Assembly: GCA_934590505.1 (NCBI GenBank)
Contig: CAKTPC010000053.1
Span: 1 to 12,942, forward strand
DNA length: 12,942 bases
Source: an uncultured Oscillospiraceae bacterium
GTDB taxonomy: Bacteria > Bacillota > Clostridia > Oscillospirales > Oscillospiraceae
Reading direction: 5' to 3'
Notes under the pieces: model-generated
Seen by the model: the letters and a program-made list of their open reading frames with translations, nothing else
Told to the model about the DNA's origin: nothing
Database searches by the model: none
Translations under genes and position numbers: made by a program
Shown here: piece by piece, positions 6,146 to 12,910 of the stretch
Position numbering within the stretch: the stretch's first letter is position 1
Layout of the letters: the number at the start of each line of letters is the position of its first letter

Positions 6146-7081
6146 ATGCCGCTGGTAACTACTACTGAGATGTTTAAGAAAGCATATGACGGGGGCTACG
6201 CCATCGGTGCTTTCAATGTCAATAACATGGAGATCGTGCAGGGGATAACCGAAGCTGCCGCAGAGCTCAATGCTCCGCTCATTCTTCAGGTCTCCAAGGG
6301 CGCGCGTAAATACGCAAATCATACTTACCTTATGAAGCTGGTCGAGGCCGCGATCATTGAGACGGGTCTGCCCATCGCGCTGCATCTTGACCACGGCGAC
6401 AGCTTTGAGCTGTGCAAATCCTGCATCGACGGCGGTTTCACCTCCGTTATGATAGACGCTTCCTCCAAGCCATTTGAGGACAACATAGCAATAACCAGAC
6501 AGGTTGTTGAATATGCACATGACCACGGTGTCGTAGTTGAGGCCGAGCTCGGCACCCTCGCAGGAATAGAGGACGAGGTTAAGGTTTCCCATGAGGACAG
6601 CTCTTATACCAGACCCGAGGACGTTCAGGAATTTGTCGAGCGCACCGGCTGCGACTCTCTGGCCATCGCTATCGGCACGTCCCACGGCGCATACAAGTTC
6701 AAGCCCGGCACGAAGCCCCAGCTCCGCTTTGACATCCTTGAGGATGTTGAGAAGCGTTTGCCCGGCTTCCCGATAGTCCTGCACGGATCTTCCTCTGTGC
6801 CTCAGGAATTTGTGCGCATCATCAACGAGAACGGCGGCAACATGCCAGGTGCGATCGGTGTTCCCGAGGACCAGCTCCGTCAGGCTGCCAGCATGGCTGT
6901 CTGCAAGATCAATATTGACTCCGACCTGCGTCTCGCAATGACCGCAAGCATACGCAAGTACTTCAACGAGCATCCGGATCACTTCGATCCCAGACAGTAC
7001 CTTGGACCGGGCCGTGACGCTATAAAGGAAATGGTCAAGCACAAGATCGTCGATGTTCTCGGCTGCGACGGAAAGGCCTGA
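6146..7081 (+). CDS. fba: class II fructose-bisphosphate aldolase
   Basis: A 311-residue zinc-dependent aldolase that interconverts fructose 1,6-bisphosphate with dihydroxyacetone phosphate and glyceraldehyde 3-phosphate. The catalytic Asp82 and zinc ligand His83 are in HLDHG, and Glu134 is in VEAELG. Zinc ligands His180 (GTSHGAYKF) and His213 (VLHGSSS) follow, with NIDSDLR at 256-262 binding phosphate. All hallmarks of the class II family are intact at normal length. The ribosome binding site AAGGAG (6128-6133) is 12 bases from the ATG, longer than usual. An out-of-frame ATG at 6136 opens a 10-codon reading frame overlapping the start. No terminator is visible before the following membrane protein gene, so the two are probably co-transcribed. 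Confidence 0.97.
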   Translation: MPLVTTTEMFKKAYDGGYAIGAFNVNNMEIVQGITEAAAELNAPLILQVSKGARKYANHTYLMKLVEAAIIETGLPIALHLDHGDSFELCKSCIDGGFTSVMIDASSKPFEDNIAITRQVVEYAHDHGVVVEAELGTLAGIEDEVKVSHEDSSYTRPEDVQEFVERTGCDSLAIAIGTSHGAYKFKPGTKPQLRFDILEDVEKRLPGFPIVLHGSSSVPQEFVRIINENGGNMPGAIGVPEDQLRQAASMAVCKINIDSDLRLAMTASIRKYFNEHPDHFDPRQYLGPGRDAIKEMVKHKIVDVLGCDGKA

Positions 7082-7127
7082 TAGGGCTTAACTGTATACA
7101 GACATATAAACTACAGGAGGTGGCAAG

Positions 7128-8798
7128 ATGAGCCAGAAACATGTCAAAAGCAGGCATACAGCGGCAAAAGAGCCTTCAAAGGCTGTCAGTGCGCTTAGTT
7201 CTCTCAACGCACGCGGGAATACTGTGGTCATCAGACTTGTATTGGCCACGGTGATTTTTGCCGTTTCTCTTATCATAAGCATGCCTGATTTTGTCAGCAT
7301 AATTCTGCTCGTTCTCGCCGCCGCTGCTGCAGGCTACGATATCGTCATGGAAGCCGTTTCGGATGTTGAAAACGGCAGGTATCTCGCGACCTCGGTCGTA
7401 GTTGTCATTGTGTCGGTCATAGCTTTCTTTATCGGCTTTGCAATAGAGGGTGCGGCGGTCATTCTGCTTTACCAAATCGGCCAGCTCCTCATCAATTACG
7501 CGAAGGATCATACTGAGAAGGCCGCGCTTGAACTGCTGGCATATCAGGATGAAGAGGTCACCGCAAAGGTCAAGGCCGCAGTTGAGGATAAGAACGCAGC
7601 GCCTCTAGGTATCTATGAGGTCATGCTTAGCAGCTCCGGCTCCGTACTGAAGGTCGCGGTATTTCTCGCGCTGGCCTACGCCATTGCGCTGCCGATATTT
7701 ACAAATTACAGCTATATTGTATCGGTTCACCGTGCGCTGATGATCATCCTGATCGCGACGCCGATGTCCATTGTCGTTTCCATTCCGCTCTCCGGCATTG
7801 TCGGCCTGTGCTACAGCGCCCAGCAGGGTGTTGTGTTCAACAGCGCAAAGGACCTCGAAGGCATGGCAGACGCCAATATTGCCATATTTGACAAGGCCGG
7901 TATCTTTGCCGACGAATGCCCTCGCATCATTGCAATGTATTCGGATGTGCTTGATTCCGCCACTTTTATGAACTTCGTCGCTCACTCGGTATATTATTCT
8001 GAGCAGCCCGTTGCCAAGGCGATTGCCGCCGCTTACGATCAGGAATACCACCTTGACGTCATAAAGGACTTCCGCGATATCCCGGGCTACGGCGTGGAGC
8101 TGTCTATTGACGGCATCGACGTGGTCTTTGCCGAAAAGAATTTCTTGGCCAGCAGAGGAGTGCAGCTGCCGGAGGACAATACCGCTATCGGTCAGGTTTT
8201 CTATATGGTCGTTGCCGGCAAGGTCATGGGCAAGGTAGTAATCTCGTCCGATGTCAATGATGAGACGGAAAACCTCGTTCCGGAAATGAAGGCCGTCGGC
8301 ATCTCAAGATGCATCCTCCTGACGGATGACAGCAAGGAAGCGGGGCAGCAGTTTGCAGAGCTTATGAACTTCAACGAGATGTACCCGCAGTGCAGCGGTG
8401 ACAAGCGTCTCGAGTTGATAAGTGATATTGTATCTAAGGCAAAAACAAATGTTATATTTGTTTACGCAAGCGGCATCGAATGCCACAGTCCGGCTGCCAT
8501 AGACATGCGCGTAGGGAAGAAGAGCAAGTACACTGACGCGATCGTTGACCATGAGTATATTAACAACATTCCGTTTGCGAGACAGGTCGCGGTTCGTGTG
8601 CGTGAGATTGCGATCGAAAACGCGCTGTTTGCGTTTATCGTGAAGGCCTTATTGATATTCCTGAGTATCGTAGGGTACTGCAATCTTTGGTTTGCGATCT
8701 TTATAGATTTTGTTGCGGCTGTTGCAACGATCCTCAATACGATCCGTGTGACAAGCGAATCACTTATAACCACGCTCAAATATAAAAGCGGAAAATAA
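7128..8798 (+). CDS. degenerate P1B-type ATPase-like membrane protein (probably not a pump)
   Basis: A 556-residue protein with the membrane plan of heavy-metal P1B ATPases: eight predicted spans at about 33-51, 54-72, 86-104, 106-124, 173-191, 201-226, 497-514 and 518-537. The key motifs are eroded. The metal-site CPC of span 6 is TPM (211-213). The phosphorylation motif DKTGT is DKAGI (Asp255 kept). The nucleotide-site HP is Gln293-Pro294. TGD is TDD (399-401). GDGINDAP has become ASGIECHSP (447-455). Between spans 4 and 5, where the actuator domain with TGES should be (over 100 residues), only about 48 residues remain. The frame is uninterrupted, the nucleotide-domain signature IPGYGV (318-323) persists, and the ribosome binding site AGGAGGTG is near perfect, so this looks like a conserved non-pump descendant rather than a decayed gene. 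It lies 46 bases after fba and has its own terminator. Its role is unknown. Confidence 0.82.
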   Translation: MSQKHVKSRHTAAKEPSKAVSALSSLNARGNTVVIRLVLATVIFAVSLIISMPDFVSIILLVLAAAAAGYDIVMEAVSDVENGRYLATSVVVVIVSVIAFFIGFAIEGAAVILLYQIGQLLINYAKDHTEKAALELLAYQDEEVTAKVKAAVEDKNAAPLGIYEVMLSSSGSVLKVAVFLALAYAIALPIFTNYSYIVSVHRALMIILIATPMSIVVSIPLSGIVGLCYSAQQGVVFNSAKDLEGMADANIAIFDKAGIFADECPRIIAMYSDVLDSATFMNFVAHSVYYSEQPVAKAIAAAYDQEYHLDVIKDFRDIPGYGVELSIDGIDVVFAEKNFLASRGVQLPEDNTAIGQVFYMVVAGKVMGKVVISSDVNDETENLVPEMKAVGISRCILLTDDSKEAGQQFAELMNFNEMYPQCSGDKRLELISDIVSKAKTNVIFVYASGIECHSPAAIDMRVGKKSKYTDAIVDHEYINNIPFARQVAVRVREIAIENALFAFIVKALLIFLSIVGYCNLWFAIFIDFVAAVATILNTIRVTSESLITTLKYKSGK

Positions 8799-8799
8799 T

Positions 8800-8829
8800 A
8801 AAGCTGCCGATTAACAGTCGGCAGCTTTT
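8800..8829 (+). terminator. intrinsic terminator after the P1B-like gene
   Basis: An 11-bp stem (8800-8810 with 8818-8828) with a 7-base loop is followed by TTTTGTTTG. It begins one base after the stop codon. This is a clear Rho-independent terminator that separates the fba unit from the recombinase. Confidence 0.85.
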
Positions 8830-8844
8830 GTTTGTATATTTATG

Positions 8845-8873
8845 TTGACAGCCCTGTGGCGATGGGGTACAAT
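8845..8873 (+). promoter_or_regulatory. near-consensus sigma-A promoter for the recombinase
   Basis: TTGACA at 8845-8850, a 17-base spacer, then TACAAT at 8868-8873: 11 of 12 consensus positions. Transcription would start near 8880 and run through a small hairpin and the dif-like site, giving a leader of about 97 bases before the recombinase start. Confidence 0.75.
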
Positions 8874-8888
8874 AAATGAACAGAGAAG

Positions 8889-8904
8889 AGACCGGTATCG
8901 GTCT
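8889..8904 (+). promoter_or_regulatory. small hairpin in the recombinase leader
   Basis: AGACCG (8889-8894) and CGGTCT (8899-8904) form a 6-bp stem with the tetraloop GTAT, followed by TTATTAATT. It resembles a short weak terminator or attenuator just after the predicted transcription start. The stem is short, so a regulatory role is only possible. Confidence 0.3.
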
Positions 8905-8922
8905 TTATTAATTCCATATTTA

Positions 8923-8950
8923 AGTTCGCATAATATAAATTAAGCGAACT
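8923..8950 (+). other. dif: dif-like Xer recombination site
   Basis: The left arm AGTTCGCATAA (8923-8933), centre TATAAA (8934-8939) and right arm TTAAGCGAACT (8940-8950) have the 11-6-11 layout of bacterial dif sites. The arms are inverted copies with one difference in 11. Compared with the Firmicutes dif consensus as I remember it (ACTKYSYAKAA, TRTATA, TTATGTWAACT), I count 23 of 28 matches in either orientation. The outer bases 8921-8952 extend the perfect 9-bp inverted repeat TAAGTTCGC/GCGAACTTA. The site lies 26 bases upstream of a Xer recombinase start codon, inside its leader. A transcription-factor operator is the main alternative. Confidence 0.65.
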
Positions 8951-8976
8951 TAGATAAGCAGCTCAGGAGACATAAC

Positions 8977-9975
8977 ATGAATCTCGACCAGATAAACGAC
9001 ATTCCTGATATTCTTATGGAGTTTCTGGAATATCACTCGACTGTCAGGGGACACTCGGACAAAACCGTCGCGGGATATTATCTTGATTTGAAAATTCTTT
9101 TTCGTTATCTGAAGCGGCGGAGACATCTTGTCCCGCGCGATCTTCCGTTCAATGAGATAGACATAACCGATATAGATATTGACTTTATAAAGTCAATACG
9201 CATTGAGGAGCTTTACCGTTATCAATCGTTCTCTCCGGAACTTGAGGATACACCGAATGCGCTCTCAGCCGCCAGCCGCTGCCGCCGTACATCGTCGGTC
9301 AAATCCTTTTTCAGCTATCTTACAGCTAAGCGGCATCTGCTGGATTATAACGTGTGTCAGGAGCTGGACATGCCGAAACGTCAGGCGTCGCTGCCGAAGT
9401 ACCTTGAGGAATCGGAGTGTGAGCGTCTGCTTGCCGCCTGCGACGGGCCGTTTGAGTACCGCGATTACTGCATCTTGATGTTGTTCCTGTCGTGCGGCCT
9501 GCGCGTCTCAGAGCTTGTCTCGCTGAACACTACGGATATATACGAGGATCATCTGCGCGTTCTCGGCAAGGGCAACAAGGAGCGTGTTGTGTTCTTTGCC
9601 GACGGCTGCCGTGAAGCGATCGATGACTATCTTGCCGTTCGCAACGGTGAAAAGCTCCCGCCCGAGGACAAAAACGCACTGTTCATCAGCCGCGATAACC
9701 GCCGCATAAGTGTTCGCGGCGTACAGAAAATGGTCGATAAAAAACTGTTGCAGGCCGGGCTAGATGCCAGCAGGTATTCTCCACATAAGCTGCGCCATAC
9801 GGCCGCCACGCTTATGCTGAAAAACGGCGTGGACACCCGCGCGCTCCAAGAGGTACTCGGCCACAGTAATCTGAACACAACGCAGATATACACCCATCTG
9901 GACAATGCCGCGCTTCACGAAGCGGCAATGGCAAACCCCATCGGCAGAAAAACAAAAGAAGAATTTGAAGAATGA
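8977..9975 (+). CDS. Xer-type tyrosine recombinase
   Basis: A 332-residue site-specific recombinase of the integrase/XerC-XerD family. The catalytic set is complete: Arg176 (CGLRVSEL), Lys198 (GKGNKER), His270 and Arg273 (HKLRH), His296 (GHSN) and nucleophile Tyr305 (IYTH). Residues about 10-120 form the SAM-like core-binding domain. It is some 30 residues longer than typical XerC/XerD, mainly from an acidic insertion around 60-98 in the N-terminal domain. GGAG (8966-8969) precedes the ATG. The 28-bp dif-like site just upstream suggests this enzyme resolves chromosome dimers, alone or with a partner, as streptococcal XerS or epsilonproteobacterial XerH do with neighbouring or single-enzyme sites. 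No phage or integrative-element genes accompany it, so a mobile-element integrase is less likely. Confidence 0.9.
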   Translation: MNLDQINDIPDILMEFLEYHSTVRGHSDKTVAGYYLDLKILFRYLKRRRHLVPRDLPFNEIDITDIDIDFIKSIRIEELYRYQSFSPELEDTPNALSAASRCRRTSSVKSFFSYLTAKRHLLDYNVCQELDMPKRQASLPKYLEESECERLLAACDGPFEYRDYCILMLFLSCGLRVSELVSLNTTDIYEDHLRVLGKGNKERVVFFADGCREAIDDYLAVRNGEKLPPEDKNALFISRDNRRISVRGVQKMVDKKLLQAGLDASRYSPHKLRHTAATLMLKNGVDTRALQEVLGHSNLNTTQIYTHLDNAALHEAAMANPIGRKTKEEFEE

Positions 9976-10002
9976 GGCCGACCTTTTTAGGTCAGCCTCA
10001 TT
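9971..10002. terminator. bidirectional terminator overlapping both stop codons
   Basis: A 13-position stem (9971-9983 with 9990-10002, one C-A mismatch) with loop TTTTTA sits between the convergent recombinase and DUF6873-like genes. It includes the stop codons of both (9973-9975 and, on the minus strand, 10000-9998). Tails are only modestly U-rich. Confidence 0.65.
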
Positions 10003-10759
10003 TACTTGCCTCTGTTATCGGTATCGCGCCTCCGATATCAAAGGCTGGTTTGCTAGTTATGTAAACTATATTTACGTTATGTAAACTTGCAAACTCAATT
10101 ATCCGTTCCGCGTCCGGATGCCTGTCCAGCCTTCCGGTGAAAGCCAGCTTTGTGTCTGAAATTTTGAAGCCCGCTCCGCCGATGAAACCGTAATCAAATC
10201 CCGGCAGATCAATGTATCCCGGCCGGATTTTAAGCACGTCGACCCCATGCGCCTCCGCGCCGCGGCATATCCCCTCGTCTGCCGTTATTATTGCGTTGTC
10301 GTTCACAATACACACCGAGCAGCGGCTGTATCCCTGCCTGCTGATTATATGTACTGTCCTATTGTTGATTGCTAAATATTTCACTATTGCATTAGGGACT
10401 GTTTTGGGGTTATATATGACCTTATCTCCGAGGATACACACGTTCATCTGTGCATCACCGGGGTATAGGGAGGACTGCTCTATGTCGGCAAGGTCAATAT
10501 CAAATCCCCTGCGTACCAACTGATGTGAAAGCTCGCTTCCTTTCAGATAAGGTGCAAGCAGCAGCTTGTCACCACCCAAATGCAGCACCGAAAGGTCGGT
10601 ATGGCCGGATAGTCTTGCGTCAACATATGGGTTATCCGGCATTGGAATTATACTGCCCCCTAAAGCTTCGATGCCGTTTTGTAATATATTGCAATATTTT
10701 TCGCCTATTATTACCGTGCAGGTACAAGCCGGGAGGTTCGGAATCTCAACGAATTTCAT
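9998..10759 (-). CDS. DUF6873-like protein, predicted GME fold
   Basis: A 253-residue soluble protein without signal peptide or membrane spans. I recognise it as resembling the DUF6873 family of clostridial proteins, which is assigned to the guanidino-group modifying enzyme (GME) fold; this is from memory of the family. Supporting segments are GHTDLSVLHLG (52-62), QGYSRCSVCIVNDNAIITADEGI (142-164, split here by its repeat-like strands), FIGGAGF (192-198) and the C-terminal DIGGAIPITE (241-250). GME enzymes usually carry a nucleophilic Cys near the C-terminus. Here no Cys occurs after residue 165, so it may not be a classical deiminase. Its ATG overlaps the radA stop codon as ATGA, implying translational coupling to the repair gene. 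Confidence 0.6.
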   Translation of the reverse strand: MKFVEIPNLPACTCTVIIGEKYCNILQNGIEALGGSIIPMPDNPYVDARLSGHTDLSVLHLGGDKLLLAPYLKGSELSHQLVRRGFDIDLADIEQSSLYPGDAQMNVCILGDKVIYNPKTVPNAIVKYLAINNRTVHIISRQGYSRCSVCIVNDNAIITADEGICRGAEAHGVDVLKIRPGYIDLPGFDYGFIGGAGFKISDTKLAFTGRLDRHPDAERIIEFASLHNVNIVYITSKPAFDIGGAIPITEASK

Positions 10760-12132
10760 CGTTTGTGCTTCGGCAGCACGGCGGCTATCGCCTCGCTGAT
10801 GCTCTTTACCGGAATCAGTTCCAGCCCGTCATAATTCCCCAGTTCATCGCGCACATGTGCTGGGATAACGCAGCGCTTGAAGCCAAGCCTGTGTATTTCC
10901 GACAGTCTTTGATTCAACACGCTGACGCTGCGGATCTCTCCCGAAAGCCCGACTTCGCCTATAGCCGCAAGGTCAGCTCCCAGCGGCCTGTCAAGATAGC
11001 TGGATGCAACGGCAAGGCTCGTTGCAAGATCTGCCGCTGGCTCCTCAAGGCTCAGGCCGCCAATAACGTTTATATACGAGTCGCAGCTGCCGACCGGCAG
11101 GCCGCTGCGCTTTTCGAGCACTGCAAGCAGCATCGCCGCACGGTTATAATCAATGCCGTTGCTGCGGCGCGCCGCGTTATAGTTTGTCGGCGCAACAAGT
11201 GCCTGGACCTCGGCAAGTATCGGCCGTGTGCCCTCAATGACGCACGCGACGCAGGTTCCCGGACAGTTATCCGGCCTGCCGCTGAGCAGCATTTCGGACG
11301 GGTTTTCCACGCAGTGCAGTCCCCTGTCCGCCATTTCAAATACGCCTATCTCGTTTGTCGAGCCGAAACGGTTTTTCGCTGCGCGCAGGATGCGGAAGCT
11401 TGTGCTGCGCTCACCCTCAAAATACAGAACGCAGTCGACCATATGCTCCAGCACCTTGGGGCCCGCTATGCTCCCCTCTTTATTTATATGCCCGACGACG
11501 AAAACGGTGAGTCCCTTTTCCTTGGTGACGCGCATGATGCGCATTGTGCATTCACGAACCTGCGTAATGCTGCCCGGCGCTGAGGCTACGCTGGAATCGC
11601 TCACGGTCTGCACGGAGTCGATGATTGCAATGTCCGGCTTCAATTCGTTTATCGCAGCGATAATGCTGTCGATATCTGTCTCGGCAAGGACATAGATGTT
11701 CTCCCCGTCGACCCCGAGACGCATCGCGCGCAGCTTGAGCTGACGCTGGCTTTCTTCACCGGTGACGTAAAGTATCTTTCTGCCGTTCCCTGCCGAAGCG
11801 CACATTTGCAGCAACAGCGTCGATTTGCCGATTCCCGGTGCGCCGCCGACAAGCGCGAGCGAGCCCGCGACGGCTCCGCCGCCCAGCACGCGATCAAATT
11901 CCGATATTCCGGTTGCAAACCTTATCTCCTCTGAGGTGTCAAGCTCCGACAGCGGCTTTGCCTTGCCGGCAGCAGCGCGCGCATTTACGGCGCTCTTTTT
12001 GCCGCTGCCGGTCTCGATAGTCACTTCCCGAAGCGTGTTCCATGCCCCGCACGCGGGACACCTGCCCGCCCAGTTTGAAGTTTCATTGCCGCATTCTGAG
12101 CAGCAATAAACTGTTTTTCTCTTGTTCGCCAT
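10756..12132 (-). CDS. radA: DNA repair protein RadA/Sms
   Basis: A 458-residue RecA-related ATPase and helicase that processes branched DNA intermediates during recombinational repair. In order: a four-cysteine zinc finger (Cys11, Cys14, Cys25, Cys28), the Walker A loop GGAPGIGKST (96-105, Lys103), Walker B IAIIDSVQT (168-176), the RadA signature KNRFG (253-257), and a C-terminal Lon-protease-like domain (about 290-455, with GGLSLEEPAADLA and GEVGLSGEIR). Everything expected is present. GGAG at 12143-12140 is 7 bases from the ATG and lies just after the cwlD stop. It is the middle gene of a cwlD-radA-DUF6873 operon. Confidence 0.97.
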   Translation of the reverse strand: MANKRKTVYCCSECGNETSNWAGRCPACGAWNTLREVTIETGSGKKSAVNARAAAGKAKPLSELDTSEEIRFATGISEFDRVLGGGAVAGSLALVGGAPGIGKSTLLLQMCASAGNGRKILYVTGEESQRQLKLRAMRLGVDGENIYVLAETDIDSIIAAINELKPDIAIIDSVQTVSDSSVASAPGSITQVRECTMRIMRVTKEKGLTVFVVGHINKEGSIAGPKVLEHMVDCVLYFEGERSTSFRILRAAKNRFGSTNEIGVFEMADRGLHCVENPSEMLLSGRPDNCPGTCVACVIEGTRPILAEVQALVAPTNYNAARRSNGIDYNRAAMLLAVLEKRSGLPVGSCDSYINVIGGLSLEEPAADLATSLAVASSYLDRPLGADLAAIGEVGLSGEIRSVSVLNQRLSEIHRLGFKRCVIPAHVRDELGNYDGLELIPVKSISEAIAAVLPKHKR

Positions 12133-12147
12133 AGGATTTCTCCAGTC

Positions 12148-12852
12148 TTATGTACTTTGTATGCCTGTTCTGTATTGCAGATAGCTGCCCATCAGCACTG
12201 CGGCAACCGAGGTCTGGTAGCCAGAGGTTTTAAGATTCTCCATATCTGAGAAATTCGACATGAACCCGCATTCGACCAGCACCGCCGGGCAGCTTACGTG
12301 CGAAAGTATATATAGCCCCTTGGACGCGGGCTCTGCGACTCGCCTGTTTTCCGGAGCAAGGCTGCGTATCAGGTTCCCGTGCATGAGCTTGCCGAGCTCC
12401 TCGCTGTCCTGCGTCGCCGCGTACATGACCTGCGGCCCGCTCGGCGCACCCGTCGGGAAACAGTTCTGGTGGATGCTTATCAGCACCGGGTTCGGCGCTT
12501 CGTTTACGATCTCCGTCCTGCACTCAAGGTCGCGGTGCTCACTGTAGTTCGGAGTATCGGACTTGGTGCTGTCGTCCTGACGGGTCATTATATTATCCTG
12601 CCCGTAGAACTCCGCAAGCGCGCGCAGCTTCAGCGCTATCGCAAGGTTAATATCGCTCTCTCTTGAGCCGTCAGCCCCCTGCGCGCCGCCGTCTATCCCA
12701 CCGTGCCCCGGGTCAATGACCAACGTCACGCTCCCTGCTCGCGCCGAAGTGTCAGTCATCTTCCCTTTGAACGTCAGCAGAAAAAACGATGGGAGCAGCG
12801 CCAGCAGAAGCACGATCACGGGTTTGCGGATCGGCGGTTTCAGCTTTAACAT
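12148..12852 (-). CDS. cwlD: N-acetylmuramoyl-L-alanine amidase, CwlD-like
   Basis: A 234-residue zinc amidase of the Amidase_3 family. An N-terminal membrane anchor (about 12-28) is followed by the catalytic domain with zinc ligands His50 (DPGHGG), Glu65 (RESDINL) and His128 (SIHQN), and catalytic Glu194 (VECGFMSN). Size and anchor match CwlD, which removes peptides from spore cortex muramic acid so that PdaA can make the delta-lactam needed for germination. A GTG 21 bases further upstream (12873) would add 7 residues. The promoter at 12910-12882 places the transcript start near 12875, so that GTG would be almost leaderless. ATG 12852 has AAAGGG upstream at 12-base spacing, so I prefer it, without certainty. 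It stands first in an operon with radA. Confidence 0.88.
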   Translation of the reverse strand: MLKLKPPIRKPVIVLLLALLPSFFLLTFKGKMTDTSARAGSVTLVIDPGHGGIDGGAQGADGSRESDINLAIALKLRALAEFYGQDNIMTRQDDSTKSDTPNYSEHRDLECRTEIVNEAPNPVLISIHQNCFPTGAPSGPQVMYAATQDSEELGKLMHGNLIRSLAPENRRVAEPASKGLYILSHVSCPAVLVECGFMSNFSDMENLKTSGYQTSVAAVLMGSYLQYRTGIQST

Positions 12853-12881
12853 TCGAGACAAATGCCCTTTCACCTTCTTCT

Positions 12882-12910
12882 ATTATATATGCCTTGTACG
12901 GTCAAGTCAA
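12882..12910 (-). promoter_or_regulatory. sigma-A promoter for the cwlD-radA operon
   Basis: On the minus strand TTGACT (12910-12905), a 17-base spacer, then a perfect TATAAT (12887-12882): 11 of 12 consensus positions. TTGAC repeats immediately downstream (TTGACTTGAC, 12910-12901). The -10 region also contains CATATATA, faintly like sporulation sigma factor -10 elements. A vegetative promoter makes sense for radA. Confidence 0.7.

Noticed and set aside
6053..7042. A 329-codon minus-strand open frame opposite fba.
   Set aside because: It is a mirror of the aldolase codon pattern and runs through the fba promoter. No family signature is present.
7128..8798. Reading the P1B-like gene as a decayed pseudogene.
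   Set aside because: The frame is uninterrupted, membrane spans and nucleotide-domain blocks are preserved, and expression signals are excellent. Specific motif loss with a clean domain deletion fits repurposing better, though only comparison with orthologues can settle it.
8876..8911. A short frame MNREETGIGLY in the recombinase leader.
   Set aside because: Its ATG lies upstream of the predicted transcription start (about 8880) and has no ribosome binding site.
8921..8952. LexA-type SOS operator at the GTTCG/CGAAC inverted repeat.
   Set aside because: Gram-positive LexA boxes read CGAAC-N4-GTTCG. Here the half-sites are in the opposite order and separated by 18 bases, while the 11-6-11 layout fits dif.
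10450..11583. A long plus-strand open frame (377 codons) opposite radA and the DUF6873-like gene.
   Set aside because: It is antisense to radA, which has every family motif, and it shows low-complexity Arg/Ala-rich translation with no recognisable domain or ribosome binding site.
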